From: Vreelandella titanicae BH1
GTDB lineage: Bacteria; Pseudomonadota; Gammaproteobacteria; Pseudomonadales; Halomonadaceae
Length of the DNA stretch: 64,000 nucleotides
Assembly: GCF_000336575.1 (NCBI RefSeq)
Contig: NZ_AOPO01000020.1
Location: 1 to 64,000, forward strand
Reading direction: 5' to 3'
In this document: positions 45,204-54,008 of the stretch, in pieces
How the letters are laid out: each line of letters opens with the position of its first letter
How positions within the stretch are numbered: the first letter of the stretch is position 1
Program-made: the position numbers and the translations under genes
The notes under the pieces: generated by a model
Told to the model about the DNA's origin: nothing
Database searches by the model: none
Seen by the model: only the letters and a program-made list of their open reading frames with translations

Positions 45204-46370
45204 ATGGCAGATAACGATAGCGACCAGGAAAAGACCGAAGAGGCCACGCCCAGGCGGAAAGAGAAAGCCCGTGAAGAGGGTCAAGTTGCCCGTTCCCGCG
45301 AGTTAAATACGTTTTTACTTTTGCTGGGTGGGGTGATCGGCCTTTATAGCATGGGCAACATGCTCTACGACCAGCTGGGTGCGGTGATGGAGCAAGCTTT
45401 CTTGTTTGAGCGCCGCCAGGCAATGGAAAGTACGCCGATGCTGGTCAATGCGCTGGACCTTGGTCAGCGCACGCTATTTGCCATGATGCCGCTGTTTTTA
45501 CTGTTAGCCATCATTGCATTAGTTGCCCCTGGGCTGATGGGAGGCTGGCTGATATCGGGTAAATCGATGCAGCCCAAGTTTTCCAAGCTAAACCCTATTA
45601 AGGGCGTAAAGCGTATCTTCTCCACCCAGGCTCTGATCGAATTGGCAAAAGCGATTGCCAAATCGTTTCTGGTGGGGGGCGTGGCTGCGACGTTTTTGTA
45701 TTTCAACATCGGCAAATTTATGGCGCTAATGGATCAGCCTATCCAGCAAGCGCTAACCAATGCCTTAAGCATGGCGGCTCAGGCAGCTGGGCTAATGGTG
45801 CTGGTGTTGATCGTGGTCATTTTGATCGATGTCCCTTTCCAGCTCTGGGACAATGCTAAGAAGCTGCGCATGAGTCAGGAAGAGATTAAGCGTGAGCACA
45901 AAGAGTCCGAAGGCGACCCGCATGTGAAGGCGCGCATTCGCCAGCAGCAGCAGGCCATGGCGCGGGGCAGGATGATGAGCAAAGTACCCGAAGCGGATGT
46001 CATCATCACCAACCCTACGCACTACGCGATAGCACTGACTTATCAGGAAGGCAGTATGGGCGCCCCGCGGCTGGTGGCAAAAGGCGCCGACGCAGTGGCT
46101 GTACGCATTCGCGAAATCGCTGAAGAGGCAGGCGTGCCTCGCTTGCAGGCAGCACCATTGGCGCGGGCCCTGTATCATCACGTCGATCTAGATGCAGAAG
46201 TACCTGCCGAACTGTATACCGCGGTGGCGGAAGTAATGGCCTGGGCCTACCGCCTCAAGCAAGTATCACAACAAGGAGGCGAGGTGCCCCCAACCCCCGA
46301 TAACCTGCCGGTTCCGCCGGAGATGGAAAGCCCCGGGCATGGCGCCGGTGGTAATGAGGCGCAACCATGA
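45204..46370 (+). CDS. flhB: Flagellar export switch protein FlhB
   Basis: FlhB is the export-gate protein that changes substrate specificity when the hook is complete. The 388-residue product has the basic N-terminus (T-P-R-R-K-E-K-A-R-E-E-G), four transmembrane helices and a cytoplasmic tail with the self-cleavage motif N-P-T-H in V-I-I-T-N-P-T-H-Y-A. A Pro-rich tail ends the protein. It overlaps flhA by 4 bases. A second, tail-only homologue lies at 30518. Confidence 0.97.
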   Translation: MADNDSDQEKTEEATPRRKEKAREEGQVARSRELNTFLLLLGGVIGLYSMGNMLYDQLGAVMEQAFLFERRQAMESTPMLVNALDLGQRTLFAMMPLFLLLAIIALVAPGLMGGWLISGKSMQPKFSKLNPIKGVKRIFSTQALIELAKAIAKSFLVGGVAATFLYFNIGKFMALMDQPIQQALTNALSMAAQAAGLMVLVLIVVILIDVPFQLWDNAKKLRMSQEEIKREHKESEGDPHVKARIRQQQQAMARGRMMSKVPEADVIITNPTHYAIALTYQEGSMGAPRLVAKGADAVAVRIREIAEEAGVPRLQAAPLARALYHHVDLDAEVPAELYTAVAEVMAWAYRLKQVSQQGGEVPPTPDNLPVPPEMESPGHGAGGNEAQP

Positions 46371-48454
46371 AAGGCTTGAGTCAGCTAGTAGGTCGGCGCG
46401 ACTGGATGGGTGATGTGCGCATGAAGCTGCTGGTCGGGCCGCTGCTCATCCTCATGATTTTGGGCATGATGATTGTGCCCTTGCCTCCCTTCGCCCTGGA
46501 TTTACTCTTCACCTTCAACATCGCTCTGGCCATTATGGTGTTATTGGTCAGCATGTTTACGCAGAAGCCGCTGGACTTTGCGGCGTTTCCTGCCGTGTTG
46601 CTATTTACTACGCTGCTGCGCCTGTCGCTCAATGTGGCTTCTACCCGTGTAGTGCTGATGGAGGGCCACCAAGGCGGCGCCTCTGCGGGTAAGGTCATTG
46701 AAGCGTTCGGGGCGTTTCTGGTCGGCGGTAATTTCGCTGTTGGCCTAGTGGTCTTCCTGATTCTTGTCATCATCAACTTTATGGTTATCACCAAAGGTGC
46801 TGGCCGTATTGCCGAAGTGGGTGCGCGCTTTACCCTGGATGCAATGCCTGGTAAGCAGATGGCCATCGATGCCGATCTGAACGCCGGCTTGATCGGCGAA
46901 GAAGACGCCAAAAAGCGCCGCGCGGAGGTTTCTCAAGAGGCGGATTTCTTTGGTTCCATGGACGGCGCAAGTAAGTTTGTCCGTGGCGATGCCATTGCCG
47001 GTTTGGTGATTATGGTGGTCAATATCATCGGCGGGCTGATGATTGGCATGCTGCAGCACGATATGAGCTTTGGCGCTGCTGGTCAGACCTATATGTTGTT
47101 GGCGATTGGTGATGGCCTGGTGGCGCAAATCCCTGCTTTGGTGATCTCCACCGCCGCGGGTGTCACAGTATCCCGGGTCAGCATGGATACGAACGAAGAT
47201 ATTGGCCAGCAAATGCTTAGCCAATTGTTCGTTAATCCTCAGGTACTGATTTTGGCTGCCGTGGTGATGGGCATGCTGGGTATGGTACCTGGCATGCCCA
47301 ATTTCGTATTTCTATTCTTTACCGCGTTGTTGGCTGGCCTGGCATGGCTGTTAACGCGCCAAAAAGAGAAGGCGTTGGTCAAGGAGGAGATTGCCGCGGC
47401 ACCGGTGCCTTTACAGGAGACTCCCGAAGCGAGTTGGGAAGATGTGCAACTGGTCGATACGCTTGGCCTGGAAGTGGGCCATCGCTTAATCCCGCTGGTG
47501 GACTCGCGTCAAAAAGGCGAGCTGCTCGGGCGCATTAAGAGCGTACGTAAGAAGTTTGCCCAAGAAGTGGGTTTCCTGCCGCCGGTCGTCCATATCCGTG
47601 ATAATTTGGAGCTGCCGCCGAACGCCTATGTACTCTCCATGAAAGGCGCCGAGATTGGTCGCGCCGAGGCACAACCAGGTAAATGGCTAGCGATTAACCC
47701 CGGGCAGGTATCGGGCGAGCTGCAGGGCACCCATACTCAGGATCCCGCTTTTGGCTTGCCCGCTGTCTGGATTGATAGCAACCAGCGTGAGCATGCCCAG
47801 GTGTATGGCTACACCGTTGTGGATGCCAGTACCGTCATAGCGACCCACTTGAACCACTTGTTGCACCGTCATTCACCCGAGATGCTGGGCCGTCAGGAAG
47901 TACAGAAGTTGCTGGATAAAATGGGCGATGATCAAAAAACGTTGGTCGAAGAGGTGATCCCCAAAGCTATTTCATTGACGGTACTGCAGCGTATCTTGCA
48001 AAACCTGCTTGACGAAGATGTCTCTATCCGCGACATGCGCACTATTCTCGATACCCTGGCCGAGTACGCCACACAGCAAAAAGATCCTAATGAGCTGACG
48101 GCGCTGGTGCGAGTCTCGCTGGGGCGCGCCATTGTCCAGCAGTGGTTTGCGGGGCAGGAGACACTCAATGTCATGGGGCTGGATGCTCAACTGGAACAAG
48201 TGCTGGTACAGGCCATGAATGGCAACGGCGCCATGGAGCCCGGGTTGGCAGAAACGCTGATGACCCAGGCCCAGCAGGCGCTGGAGCGTCACGAAAGTTC
48301 CGGCGAGCCGCCGGTGCTGGTCGTGCAACATTCACTAAGGGCGGTGCTGTCGCGCTTCTTGCGTCGCCGGTTACGCCATATGTCGGTACTGTCCCAGGCT
48401 GAAATTCCCGACGATCGCACATTAAGAGTGACCACAGTGGTCGGCGGACGTTAA
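46367..48454 (+). CDS. flhA: Flagellar export gate protein FlhA
   Basis: FlhA is the main export-gate ring protein, coupling ion flow to protein export. The 695-residue product has eight hydrophobic segments in its first half, the conserved cytoplasmic loop with D-A-M-P-G-K-Q-M-A-I-D-A-D-L-N-A-G (FHIPEP signature region), and a large cytoplasmic C-terminal domain. Length matches the family. It is translationally coupled to flhB. Confidence 0.97.
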   Translation: MKGLSQLVGRRDWMGDVRMKLLVGPLLILMILGMMIVPLPPFALDLLFTFNIALAIMVLLVSMFTQKPLDFAAFPAVLLFTTLLRLSLNVASTRVVLMEGHQGGASAGKVIEAFGAFLVGGNFAVGLVVFLILVIINFMVITKGAGRIAEVGARFTLDAMPGKQMAIDADLNAGLIGEEDAKKRRAEVSQEADFFGSMDGASKFVRGDAIAGLVIMVVNIIGGLMIGMLQHDMSFGAAGQTYMLLAIGDGLVAQIPALVISTAAGVTVSRVSMDTNEDIGQQMLSQLFVNPQVLILAAVVMGMLGMVPGMPNFVFLFFTALLAGLAWLLTRQKEKALVKEEIAAAPVPLQETPEASWEDVQLVDTLGLEVGHRLIPLVDSRQKGELLGRIKSVRKKFAQEVGFLPPVVHIRDNLELPPNAYVLSMKGAEIGRAEAQPGKWLAINPGQVSGELQGTHTQDPAFGLPAVWIDSNQREHAQVYGYTVVDASTVIATHLNHLLHRHSPEMLGRQEVQKLLDKMGDDQKTLVEEVIPKAISLTVLQRILQNLLDEDVSIRDMRTILDTLAEYATQQKDPNELTALVRVSLGRAIVQQWFAGQETLNVMGLDAQLEQVLVQAMNGNGAMEPGLAETLMTQAQQALERHESSGEPPVLVVQHSLRAVLSRFLRRRLRHMSVLSQAEIPDDRTLRVTTVVGGR

Positions 48455-48512
48455 AGATGGCACGCCGTGATAGGCTAGCGTCGTCCATTTTCAGAACAGG
48501 CAAGGGTAAATC

Positions 48513-50696
48513 ATGAGCGTTAGACGTTTCGTGGGAGCCAATAGTCGTGATGTGATGCGCCAAGTGCGTGAAACGCTCGGTGAAGACGCCTTGATTGTCG
48601 CAAATCGGCGTACCGAAGGGGGCGTTGAAATTTTAGCGATGGCGGATGAAGCCATCGACCACTTTGAACCCTCACCAGAACCTGCACCACCCGAAACGCC
48701 GACAGCACCCCCAGCGCAAGACCCCATGCAGGCGATGAGCGAGCGCTTACTGCGCGAAATGCAGGATATGCGAGCGCTGCTGGCAAACAGCCAGTCAACC
48801 CATACTGCTTCACCATCGCCAGCAGCGCCCACCGGAACGGCTGCACGGCTGCGTCAACTGCTATGGAATGTGGGTTTTAGCAGCGAAATTGCCGATGAAC
48901 TGCTGGCTGGGTTGCCTGCATCGCTAACCAGGTTAGACGGCGATAGCGAAGCCCCACTGCAGTGGCTGCGACAGCAGTTAATGGATCGCCTTTACGTACT
49001 CAACGATGAAGCAAGCTTTTTCGACCAAACCGGCATTGTTGCCCTGGTGGGGCCAACGGGGGTAGGTAAAACCACCACCACCGCCAAGCTGGCCGCTCGT
49101 TTTGTGATGCGCCACGGCACGCGCCCGGTAGCGCTGGTTACCACCGACAGCTTCCGGATCGGTGCCCATGAGCAGTTGCGCATTTATGCGCGCCTGCTGG
49201 ATACCCCGATGTACGCCTTGGATGCCGAACAGCCCATCGACGATTTGCTGGGCCGCCTGCAGGGCAAGCAGTGGGTAATTATCGACACCGTAGGCATGAG
49301 TCAGCGTGACCAGCGGGTGATAGAGCAGATTGCCCACCTGCAAGGAGGACGCTCGCGGGTACGTTTGGTGCTGCTACTCAATGCTGCCAGCCAACCGGAA
49401 ACCCTCGAAGAAGTGGTGCTGCGCTACCGTCAGGCCGCGCGGGCGGCGGGCGCAGAGTTAGATGACTGTATTATCACCAAACAGGATGAGGCGGGACGTC
49501 TGGCTCCAGTGTTAGATATTATTATGCGTCACGGGATGCGCGTCCTGTTTGGTTCTAATGGTCAGCAGGTGCCCGAAGATATGGCCCTTGCCGCCCCCGA
49601 TGCGCTAGTGGATCAAGCGCTGAGTACCGCGACTCCTCAGCGTGAACGGGTGCAAAGTGCCGATGCGCCGATGGGAATGCCGCGCTGGTCGCGGGATGTC
49701 CTGGGCCAAGGGCGTCGTTTGTCGTCGCTATTGGCGAGGTTGCGCCAACGTGTCACGGGATTTGCGGAATTAGAAGAGATCTGGAACCTAGCTTCGCTGC
49801 CTAGTCGTTTGCAGGAAACGCATTTGGATGCATTACTTGCCGGTTATCCAGCGGCAAAGACCACCTTAGGGATGGCGTGGTTTCCGCGGCGCAATGAGCG
49901 CGGCTGCGACTGGGCAATGCCGGACATTGGCCTGGACACGGATGGTGCCTGGCTGGCGCTACCCTGGCTGCAGCATCGCCACGCCGCAGGATGGCAGCCA
50001 CGCTTAGCCGCGCTGTCGGCATCGAGCGGTGTAGCGGTGCACTTACTGCCGCGCTTCCCTGAACCGGATGCACTAGCGTGGCTGGAAGCTGAGCACTTGA
50101 CCTGGGTCAGCCAAGTGGCCCCCAGTCATCGGTTACGCTTTCACCACGAACGTCAATCTATCCGCCAGCTATTTAGTGACAGTGTGCTAACGCACCATGT
50201 GGGCGTGCGTTTTCGTGGCCAATCGGTGCAACTGTGGACTGCCTACGCCGAAGTCGAGGACGCCAGCGGCACGGCTCTACTCGCCTGGTTCGGTGAAGTT
50301 CGCGATCCGGAAAGCGCCAAAGTAGTGGCGCGCCGCTACTGGCTTACCCCCGCTCGGCTAGGAGCAGAGGTGCTCTCACTGCTGTTAACCCAGCTGCAAA
50401 GCGAAGGCTTGGCCGCCTTGACGCGTCGCGCGTGGCAGCAGTTAAAAGAGGCCGATAGCGGGGATCTAAATGCTGAAGTTCGCCTATTGATGGCCAGCGG
50501 TGTGGCATCGGTCGCCGGGCATCTCGATGTTGCTGATGATGAGGAGGCGCAGACGCTGCGTGGCGATCTGCTCAACCTATTAGGCAACAGCCGTCGCCGC
50601 CGCGATACCGGCATGCTTGATGCACTGGTCTACGCCTTTATGGCACGAGATGCGATTCGTCAAATGGGCAGTGTTAGTCGAGAGGGCGTGGTGTGA
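48513..50696 (+). CDS. flhF: SRP-type GTPase FlhF with long C-terminal extension
   Basis: FlhF is a membrane-targeted GTPase that sets flagellar position and number. The N-terminal B domain (1-110, M-S-V-R-R-F-V-G-A-N-S-R-D-V-M) and NG domains are standard. They have P-loop G-P-T-G-V-G-K-T at 180-187, T-T-D-S-F-R-I-G-A at 210-218, D-T-V-G at 258-261 and T-K-Q-D at 322-325 (T-K-L-D is usual). Typical FlhF ends near residue 370-490, but this protein is 727 residues. The extra ~355 residues (from about 49629) resemble no domain I can name. Its stop overlaps the next gene (GTGA). Confidence 0.93.
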   Translation: MSVRRFVGANSRDVMRQVRETLGEDALIVANRRTEGGVEILAMADEAIDHFEPSPEPAPPETPTAPPAQDPMQAMSERLLREMQDMRALLANSQSTHTASPSPAAPTGTAARLRQLLWNVGFSSEIADELLAGLPASLTRLDGDSEAPLQWLRQQLMDRLYVLNDEASFFDQTGIVALVGPTGVGKTTTTAKLAARFVMRHGTRPVALVTTDSFRIGAHEQLRIYARLLDTPMYALDAEQPIDDLLGRLQGKQWVIIDTVGMSQRDQRVIEQIAHLQGGRSRVRLVLLLNAASQPETLEEVVLRYRQAARAAGAELDDCIITKQDEAGRLAPVLDIIMRHGMRVLFGSNGQQVPEDMALAAPDALVDQALSTATPQRERVQSADAPMGMPRWSRDVLGQGRRLSSLLARLRQRVTGFAELEEIWNLASLPSRLQETHLDALLAGYPAAKTTLGMAWFPRRNERGCDWAMPDIGLDTDGAWLALPWLQHRHAAGWQPRLAALSASSGVAVHLLPRFPEPDALAWLEAEHLTWVSQVAPSHRLRFHHERQSIRQLFSDSVLTHHVGVRFRGQSVQLWTAYAEVEDASGTALLAWFGEVRDPESAKVVARRYWLTPARLGAEVLSLLLTQLQSEGLAALTRRAWQQLKEADSGDLNAEVRLLMASGVASVAGHLDVADDEEAQTLRGDLLNLLGNSRRRRDTGMLDALVYAFMARDAIRQMGSVSREGVV

Positions 50697-51265
50697 GCGA
50701 ACAGGATCAAGCATCGGGTCTACGCAAGTGGGCAAACCTGCAGCGCCAACAGCAGCAAGCTGAGGGTACAGTTGATGTTGCGGCGGCAGAACACGTGCCG
50801 GAATCTAAACAGCCTACCTCTCTGTTAACGCCGACAGCTGCAGCGGTGGAAGAGCCAGCAACGGTGGTAGCGCACCAGCCCAAAATTCCGCTTATTGTGG
50901 TCGGGCTACCAGGTAGTGGTGCAGCCCAGGTGAACAAGGTTAAAGCAAGATTAGGGCAGTGGTCGACGTTAGGTCGAAGCTGGGCCGGTGATCCTGAGGA
51001 TTGGGATATTCATATCGTCATGGCCGAAACGACCGACCTAGCCCAACTTTGCGATCAATACAGCCGTTGGGCACTGTGGATCAGTAGCGATGCCGATACC
51101 TTTGCTTCCATGTTCCGTACCTTGCGTCAATTACATGAGCGTGGCGGGCCGCGCCGTTTGCTGGCGCTCCACGAGCCGCATTTGCCGCGTCAAGGGTTGC
51201 TCAATAACTTGCGTGAGGCAGCTGATTACTACTTAAATATGGAGCTGTTGGTACTTGCACGATGA
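50693..51265 (+). CDS. Unknown protein in the flhG/fleN position
   Basis: I do not recognise this 190-residue protein. It begins with GTG overlapping the flhF stop. Residues 1-60 are polar and probably disordered. From about 63 a compact domain starts with I-P-L-I-V-V-G-L-P-G-S-G-A-A, which looks like a P-loop missing its Lys and Ser/Thr. It continues with W-D-I-H-I-V-M and L-W-I-S-S-D-A-D-T-F, and ends in a helix-rich tail. In polar flagellates the MinD-like ATPase FlhG/FleN is encoded here, so a degenerate relative is possible but unproven. Lack of true Walker motifs argues against ATPase activity. Confidence 0.75.
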   Translation: MSEQDQASGLRKWANLQRQQQQAEGTVDVAAAEHVPESKQPTSLLTPTAAAVEEPATVVAHQPKIPLIVVGLPGSGAAQVNKVKARLGQWSTLGRSWAGDPEDWDIHIVMAETTDLAQLCDQYSRWALWISSDADTFASMFRTLRQLHERGGPRRLLALHEPHLPRQGLLNNLREAADYYLNMELLVLAR

Positions 51266-51290
51266 GCGCACTCTGCTGAGGAGACCAAGC

Positions 51291-51722
51291 ATGCTAAGCT
51301 GGCTATTAAGAGGGAGACTGCTACTGAGCCCAGTACTGCTGACAGGGTGTCTACTAGCAGGGTTAACGGGAAACGCTCAGGCGACACCCGGTAGCTGGAG
51401 CAGCCAGATACCAGGTCTGATGGTAGCGATGAGTGATAGGGCAAGTGCTAGTCAAAACGCTACCCCACCCGCTGCTGCTAACAATGTGGAGTCAGCACAG
51501 CTCGGGCGTATTCATTGGCAGTTTCAATATCCCCCTGGTGCGCTATTAAACGCTTGGCTGTGCCATCCTGAGCAGTGCGTTGCGTTAGCTGGCATGCGGG
51601 GGACTACCACTGCCCTGGCGGGGTTTGCCGCGGATGCGCCGTTGCATTTTCGCTTCGCTTTACGTCCGGGGCAGCGGCCTGTTCGTGTCCAGGGGCTGCA
51701 AATGATTGTGAACTATCAGTGA
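51291..51722 (+). CDS. flhE: Flagellar protein FlhE
   Basis: FlhE is a periplasmic protein, in enterobacteria encoded after flhBA and thought to guard against proton leak through the export gate. From ATG 51291 (GAGGAG with 7-base spacing) the product is 143 residues with a signal peptide ending near A-Q-A-T. The mature part contains L-C-H-P-E-Q-C-V-A-L, G-T-T-T-A-L-A-G-F-A-A-D-A-P-L-H-F and a final M-I-V-N-Y-Q, matching the E. coli FlhE C-terminus (ending V-I-V-N-Y-R). The Cys pair probably forms a disulphide. Finding it beside flhF and fliA is unusual. Confidence 0.85.
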   Translation: MLSWLLRGRLLLSPVLLTGCLLAGLTGNAQATPGSWSSQIPGLMVAMSDRASASQNATPPAAANNVESAQLGRIHWQFQYPPGALLNAWLCHPEQCVALAGMRGTTTALAGFAADAPLHFRFALRPGQRPVRVQGLQMIVNYQ

Positions 51723-51748
51723 AGGCTGGATAGACGCGAGGCGAGAGG

Positions 51749-52450
51749 ATGTACACAGCACAAGGCAGGATCAAACAGAGTGAGCTGTTGACGCAATACA
51801 TGCCACTGGTACGACGTCAGGCCTTGACGCTTCAGGTCCGTTTGCCAGCCAGCATTGAGCTCGACGACCTTATTCAAGCCGGGATGGTAGGGCTGCTGGA
51901 AGCACTGGGGCGCTTCGATGCCACCCAGGGGGCAACGTTCGCGACGTTTGCCAGTCAGCGTATTCGCGGTGCAATGATGGATGAATTACGTACCCGCGAC
52001 TGGTTGCCCCGCAGCGTGCGCCGCTCAGCGCGAGCGGTTGACAGTGCCGTTCGTCAATTAGAGCAACAGCTCGGACGGGCACCAGAAGAGAACGAAATCG
52101 CCCAACACCTTGAAATGCCGTTGAGTGAGTATCAGCAGCTCCTCAACGACACCAACAGTGGTCAACTGTTGCCGTTTGAAGAGCTGGTGGCCGACGGTGG
52201 CGAGCCTAGCAATAATGAATTGGCTAATTCACCGTTCGAGCAGTTGCTAGACGGCCAGCAACGACAAACGTTGATTGAGGCAATTGAAGCGCTGCCAGAG
52301 CGTGAAAAGCTGCTAATGGCGCTGTACTACCAAGAAGAACTCAACCTTAAGGAAGTAGGGGCTGTGTTGGGCGTCACGGAGTCACGCGTTTCACAACTGC
52401 ACAGCCAAGCCGTCAGCCGCTTACGCGCGCGTTTACACGACTCGGCATAA
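51749..52450 (+). CDS. fliA: Flagellar sigma factor FliA (sigma-28)
   Basis: FliA directs RNA polymerase to late flagellar promoters, four of which I find in this window. The 233-residue product has region 2 (L-V-R-R-Q-A-L-T-L, then D-D-L-I-Q-A-G-M-V-G-L-L-E-A and F-A-T-F-A-S-Q-R-I-R-G-A-M-M-D-E-L-R). Region 3 follows, and region 4 has L-P-E-R-E-K-L-L-M-A-L-Y-Y and G-V-T-E-S-R-V-S-Q-L-H. It starts at ATG 51749 and follows flhE by 26 bases. FlgM (1298) is its inhibitor. Confidence 0.97.
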   Translation: MYTAQGRIKQSELLTQYMPLVRRQALTLQVRLPASIELDDLIQAGMVGLLEALGRFDATQGATFATFASQRIRGAMMDELRTRDWLPRSVRRSARAVDSAVRQLEQQLGRAPEENEIAQHLEMPLSEYQQLLNDTNSGQLLPFEELVADGGEPSNNELANSPFEQLLDGQQRQTLIEAIEALPEREKLLMALYYQEELNLKEVGAVLGVTESRVSQLHSQAVSRLRARLHDSA

Positions 52451-52489
52451 CACCTCTTTTACTCACTTGTGACCGGCAAGGAGCCGTGG

Positions 52490-53311
52490 ATGAACCCTTC
52501 GACGCTGATAGGCATATTTGCCAGCATACTACTGTTGGTGAGCGTGCTGTTTTTCACCGCAGAGTCCCCTGAAAGTTTTATCAATTTGCCGGGTTTGGCC
52601 ATTGTGGTGACCGGTACCCTAGCGGCAACCTTTATCAGCTATCCGCTGAAAGAGGTGCTCCGCGTCGTACGGTTGGTGGGCTTGGTATTCCGGCGCGAAA
52701 ATACCTATATGCGTGACGATATCCGCGAATTGGTGGATATGTCGCGACTCTGGTTTAAGGGCGATGTACGTGCTGTCGAGCGCGAGTTGGAGCATACCCG
52801 AAACCCGTTTTTGCGTACCGGGATCCAACTGGTCATTGCCAACACCAAAGAGGATGAAATTTTTGACATGCTGCGTTGGCGCATTGCCCGTCTTAAAGCG
52901 CGTGAGCATGCCGAGGCACAAATATTCCGTACCATGGCCACCTACGCACCCGCATTTGGCATGATCGGCACCCTGGTGGGGCTGGTCAATATGCTGGAAG
53001 TCATGGACGCAGGCGACCTGCAGGTGATCGGCCCGCGCATGGCGGTGGCCCTGCTCACCACCTTCTACGGCATTTTACTCGCCAACTTGGTGTTTAAGCC
53101 GATTGCGGTGAAACTCGAGCGCCGCACCGAAGAGCGGCTGATTACCATGAACATGGTGCTGGAAGGTATTTCGCTGATTACCAAGCGCCGCCTGCCGTCG
53201 TTTATTGAAGAGACCCTCAACTCGTTTGTAGCTAACTATCACGATGAAATCCGTGATAACAGCGTCAAACCAAGGCCTGATTCGTCGGTTAGTGCGGCGG
53301 CGAAGGGGTAG
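52490..53311 (+). CDS. motC: Second stator protein, MotC/PomA type
   Basis: This MotA-family protein is distinct from the MotA at 32036. From ATG 52490 (AAGGAG with 6-base spacing) it has 273 residues. It begins S-T-L-I-G-I-F-A-S-I-L-L-L-V-S-V-L, then has I-V-V-T-G-T-L-A-A-T-F-I-S-Y-P and later Y-A-P-A-F-G-M-I-G-T-L-V-G-L-V. The cytoplasmic loop and overall layout resemble PomA/MotC, partners of Pseudomonas MotD or Vibrio PomB. It is next to fliA and the matching MotB-type gene, as in Pseudomonas. The symbol is provisional. Confidence 0.88.
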   Translation: MNPSTLIGIFASILLLVSVLFFTAESPESFINLPGLAIVVTGTLAATFISYPLKEVLRVVRLVGLVFRRENTYMRDDIRELVDMSRLWFKGDVRAVERELEHTRNPFLRTGIQLVIANTKEDEIFDMLRWRIARLKAREHAEAQIFRTMATYAPAFGMIGTLVGLVNMLEVMDAGDLQVIGPRMAVALLTTFYGILLANLVFKPIAVKLERRTEERLITMNMVLEGISLITKRRLPSFIEETLNSFVANYHDEIRDNSVKPRPDSSVSAAAKG

Positions 53312-53316
53312 GCCAG

Positions 53317-53991
53317 ATGCTTGACCGTGATACGCGCCACGCACTGGAAATGACGCCGTCGCCAGGCGATGGTGACGAGGGTTGGCTAACCAGCTATTTG
53401 GATGTGCTGACGCTGCTAATCACGCTCTTTGTGCTGCTGCTTTCACTGACACCGCCGGGAGGCGGTGAGGCGGCTGATACTGCTTTCATGCGCTCGGCTA
53501 GCGCTGTATCATCATTGCCGCTGGCGTCTCTAGCCACTGGTATTCAGCCCCGCCATTCAGGGGTTCAGCCGCAGTTTGATGGGCTCGACATCCCCGGTGT
53601 CAGTGTTTCGCAAGGGAGTGAAGGGGTCACGTTACGTATTGATACCAGCCTTTTATTTCCCAGCGGTCAAGCTGTACTGACTTCCCGTGGGCAAGAGGTG
53701 GTAGAAAGCCTTATCGATGTGCTGACCCGTTTTGACGGTCAGATTTCGGTAGAAGGCCACACCGACAGCGTGCCTATTTCAACGGCCCGCTTCCCCTCTA
53801 ATTGGGAGCTTTCATCAGCGCGGGCTATCGCTGTGGTGAGGCATTTAGAGCGCCAAGGATTCAATATCTCTCGTATGCGGGCCGTCGGTTATGCCGACAC
53901 CCAACCCATGGAACCGAACGCAACGGAGGAGGGCCGAGCTGCCAACCGTCGCGTAGAGTTGTTGCTAAGGCAGCAGGTCGAGGGTGAATAG
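53317..53991 (+). CDS. motD: Second stator protein, MotD/PomB type
   Basis: This 224-residue MotB-family protein has one transmembrane helix starting at W-L-T-S-Y-L-D-V-L-T-L-L-I-T-L-F-V-L-L-L-S-L, with the ion-binding aspartate at about position 29. The periplasmic OmpA-like domain has V-E-G-H-T-D-S-V-P and N-R-R-V-E-L-L-L. It is short compared with MotB at 32902. It pairs with the MotC/PomA-type gene six bases upstream. Whether protons or sodium drive it cannot be decided from sequence alone. The symbol is provisional. Confidence 0.88.
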   Translation: MLDRDTRHALEMTPSPGDGDEGWLTSYLDVLTLLITLFVLLLSLTPPGGGEAADTAFMRSASAVSSLPLASLATGIQPRHSGVQPQFDGLDIPGVSVSQGSEGVTLRIDTSLLFPSGQAVLTSRGQEVVESLIDVLTRFDGQISVEGHTDSVPISTARFPSNWELSSARAIAVVRHLERQGFNISRMRAVGYADTQPMEPNATEEGRAANRRVELLLRQQVEGE

Positions 53992-54008
53992 ATTGCGAGG
54001 CCACGTTT

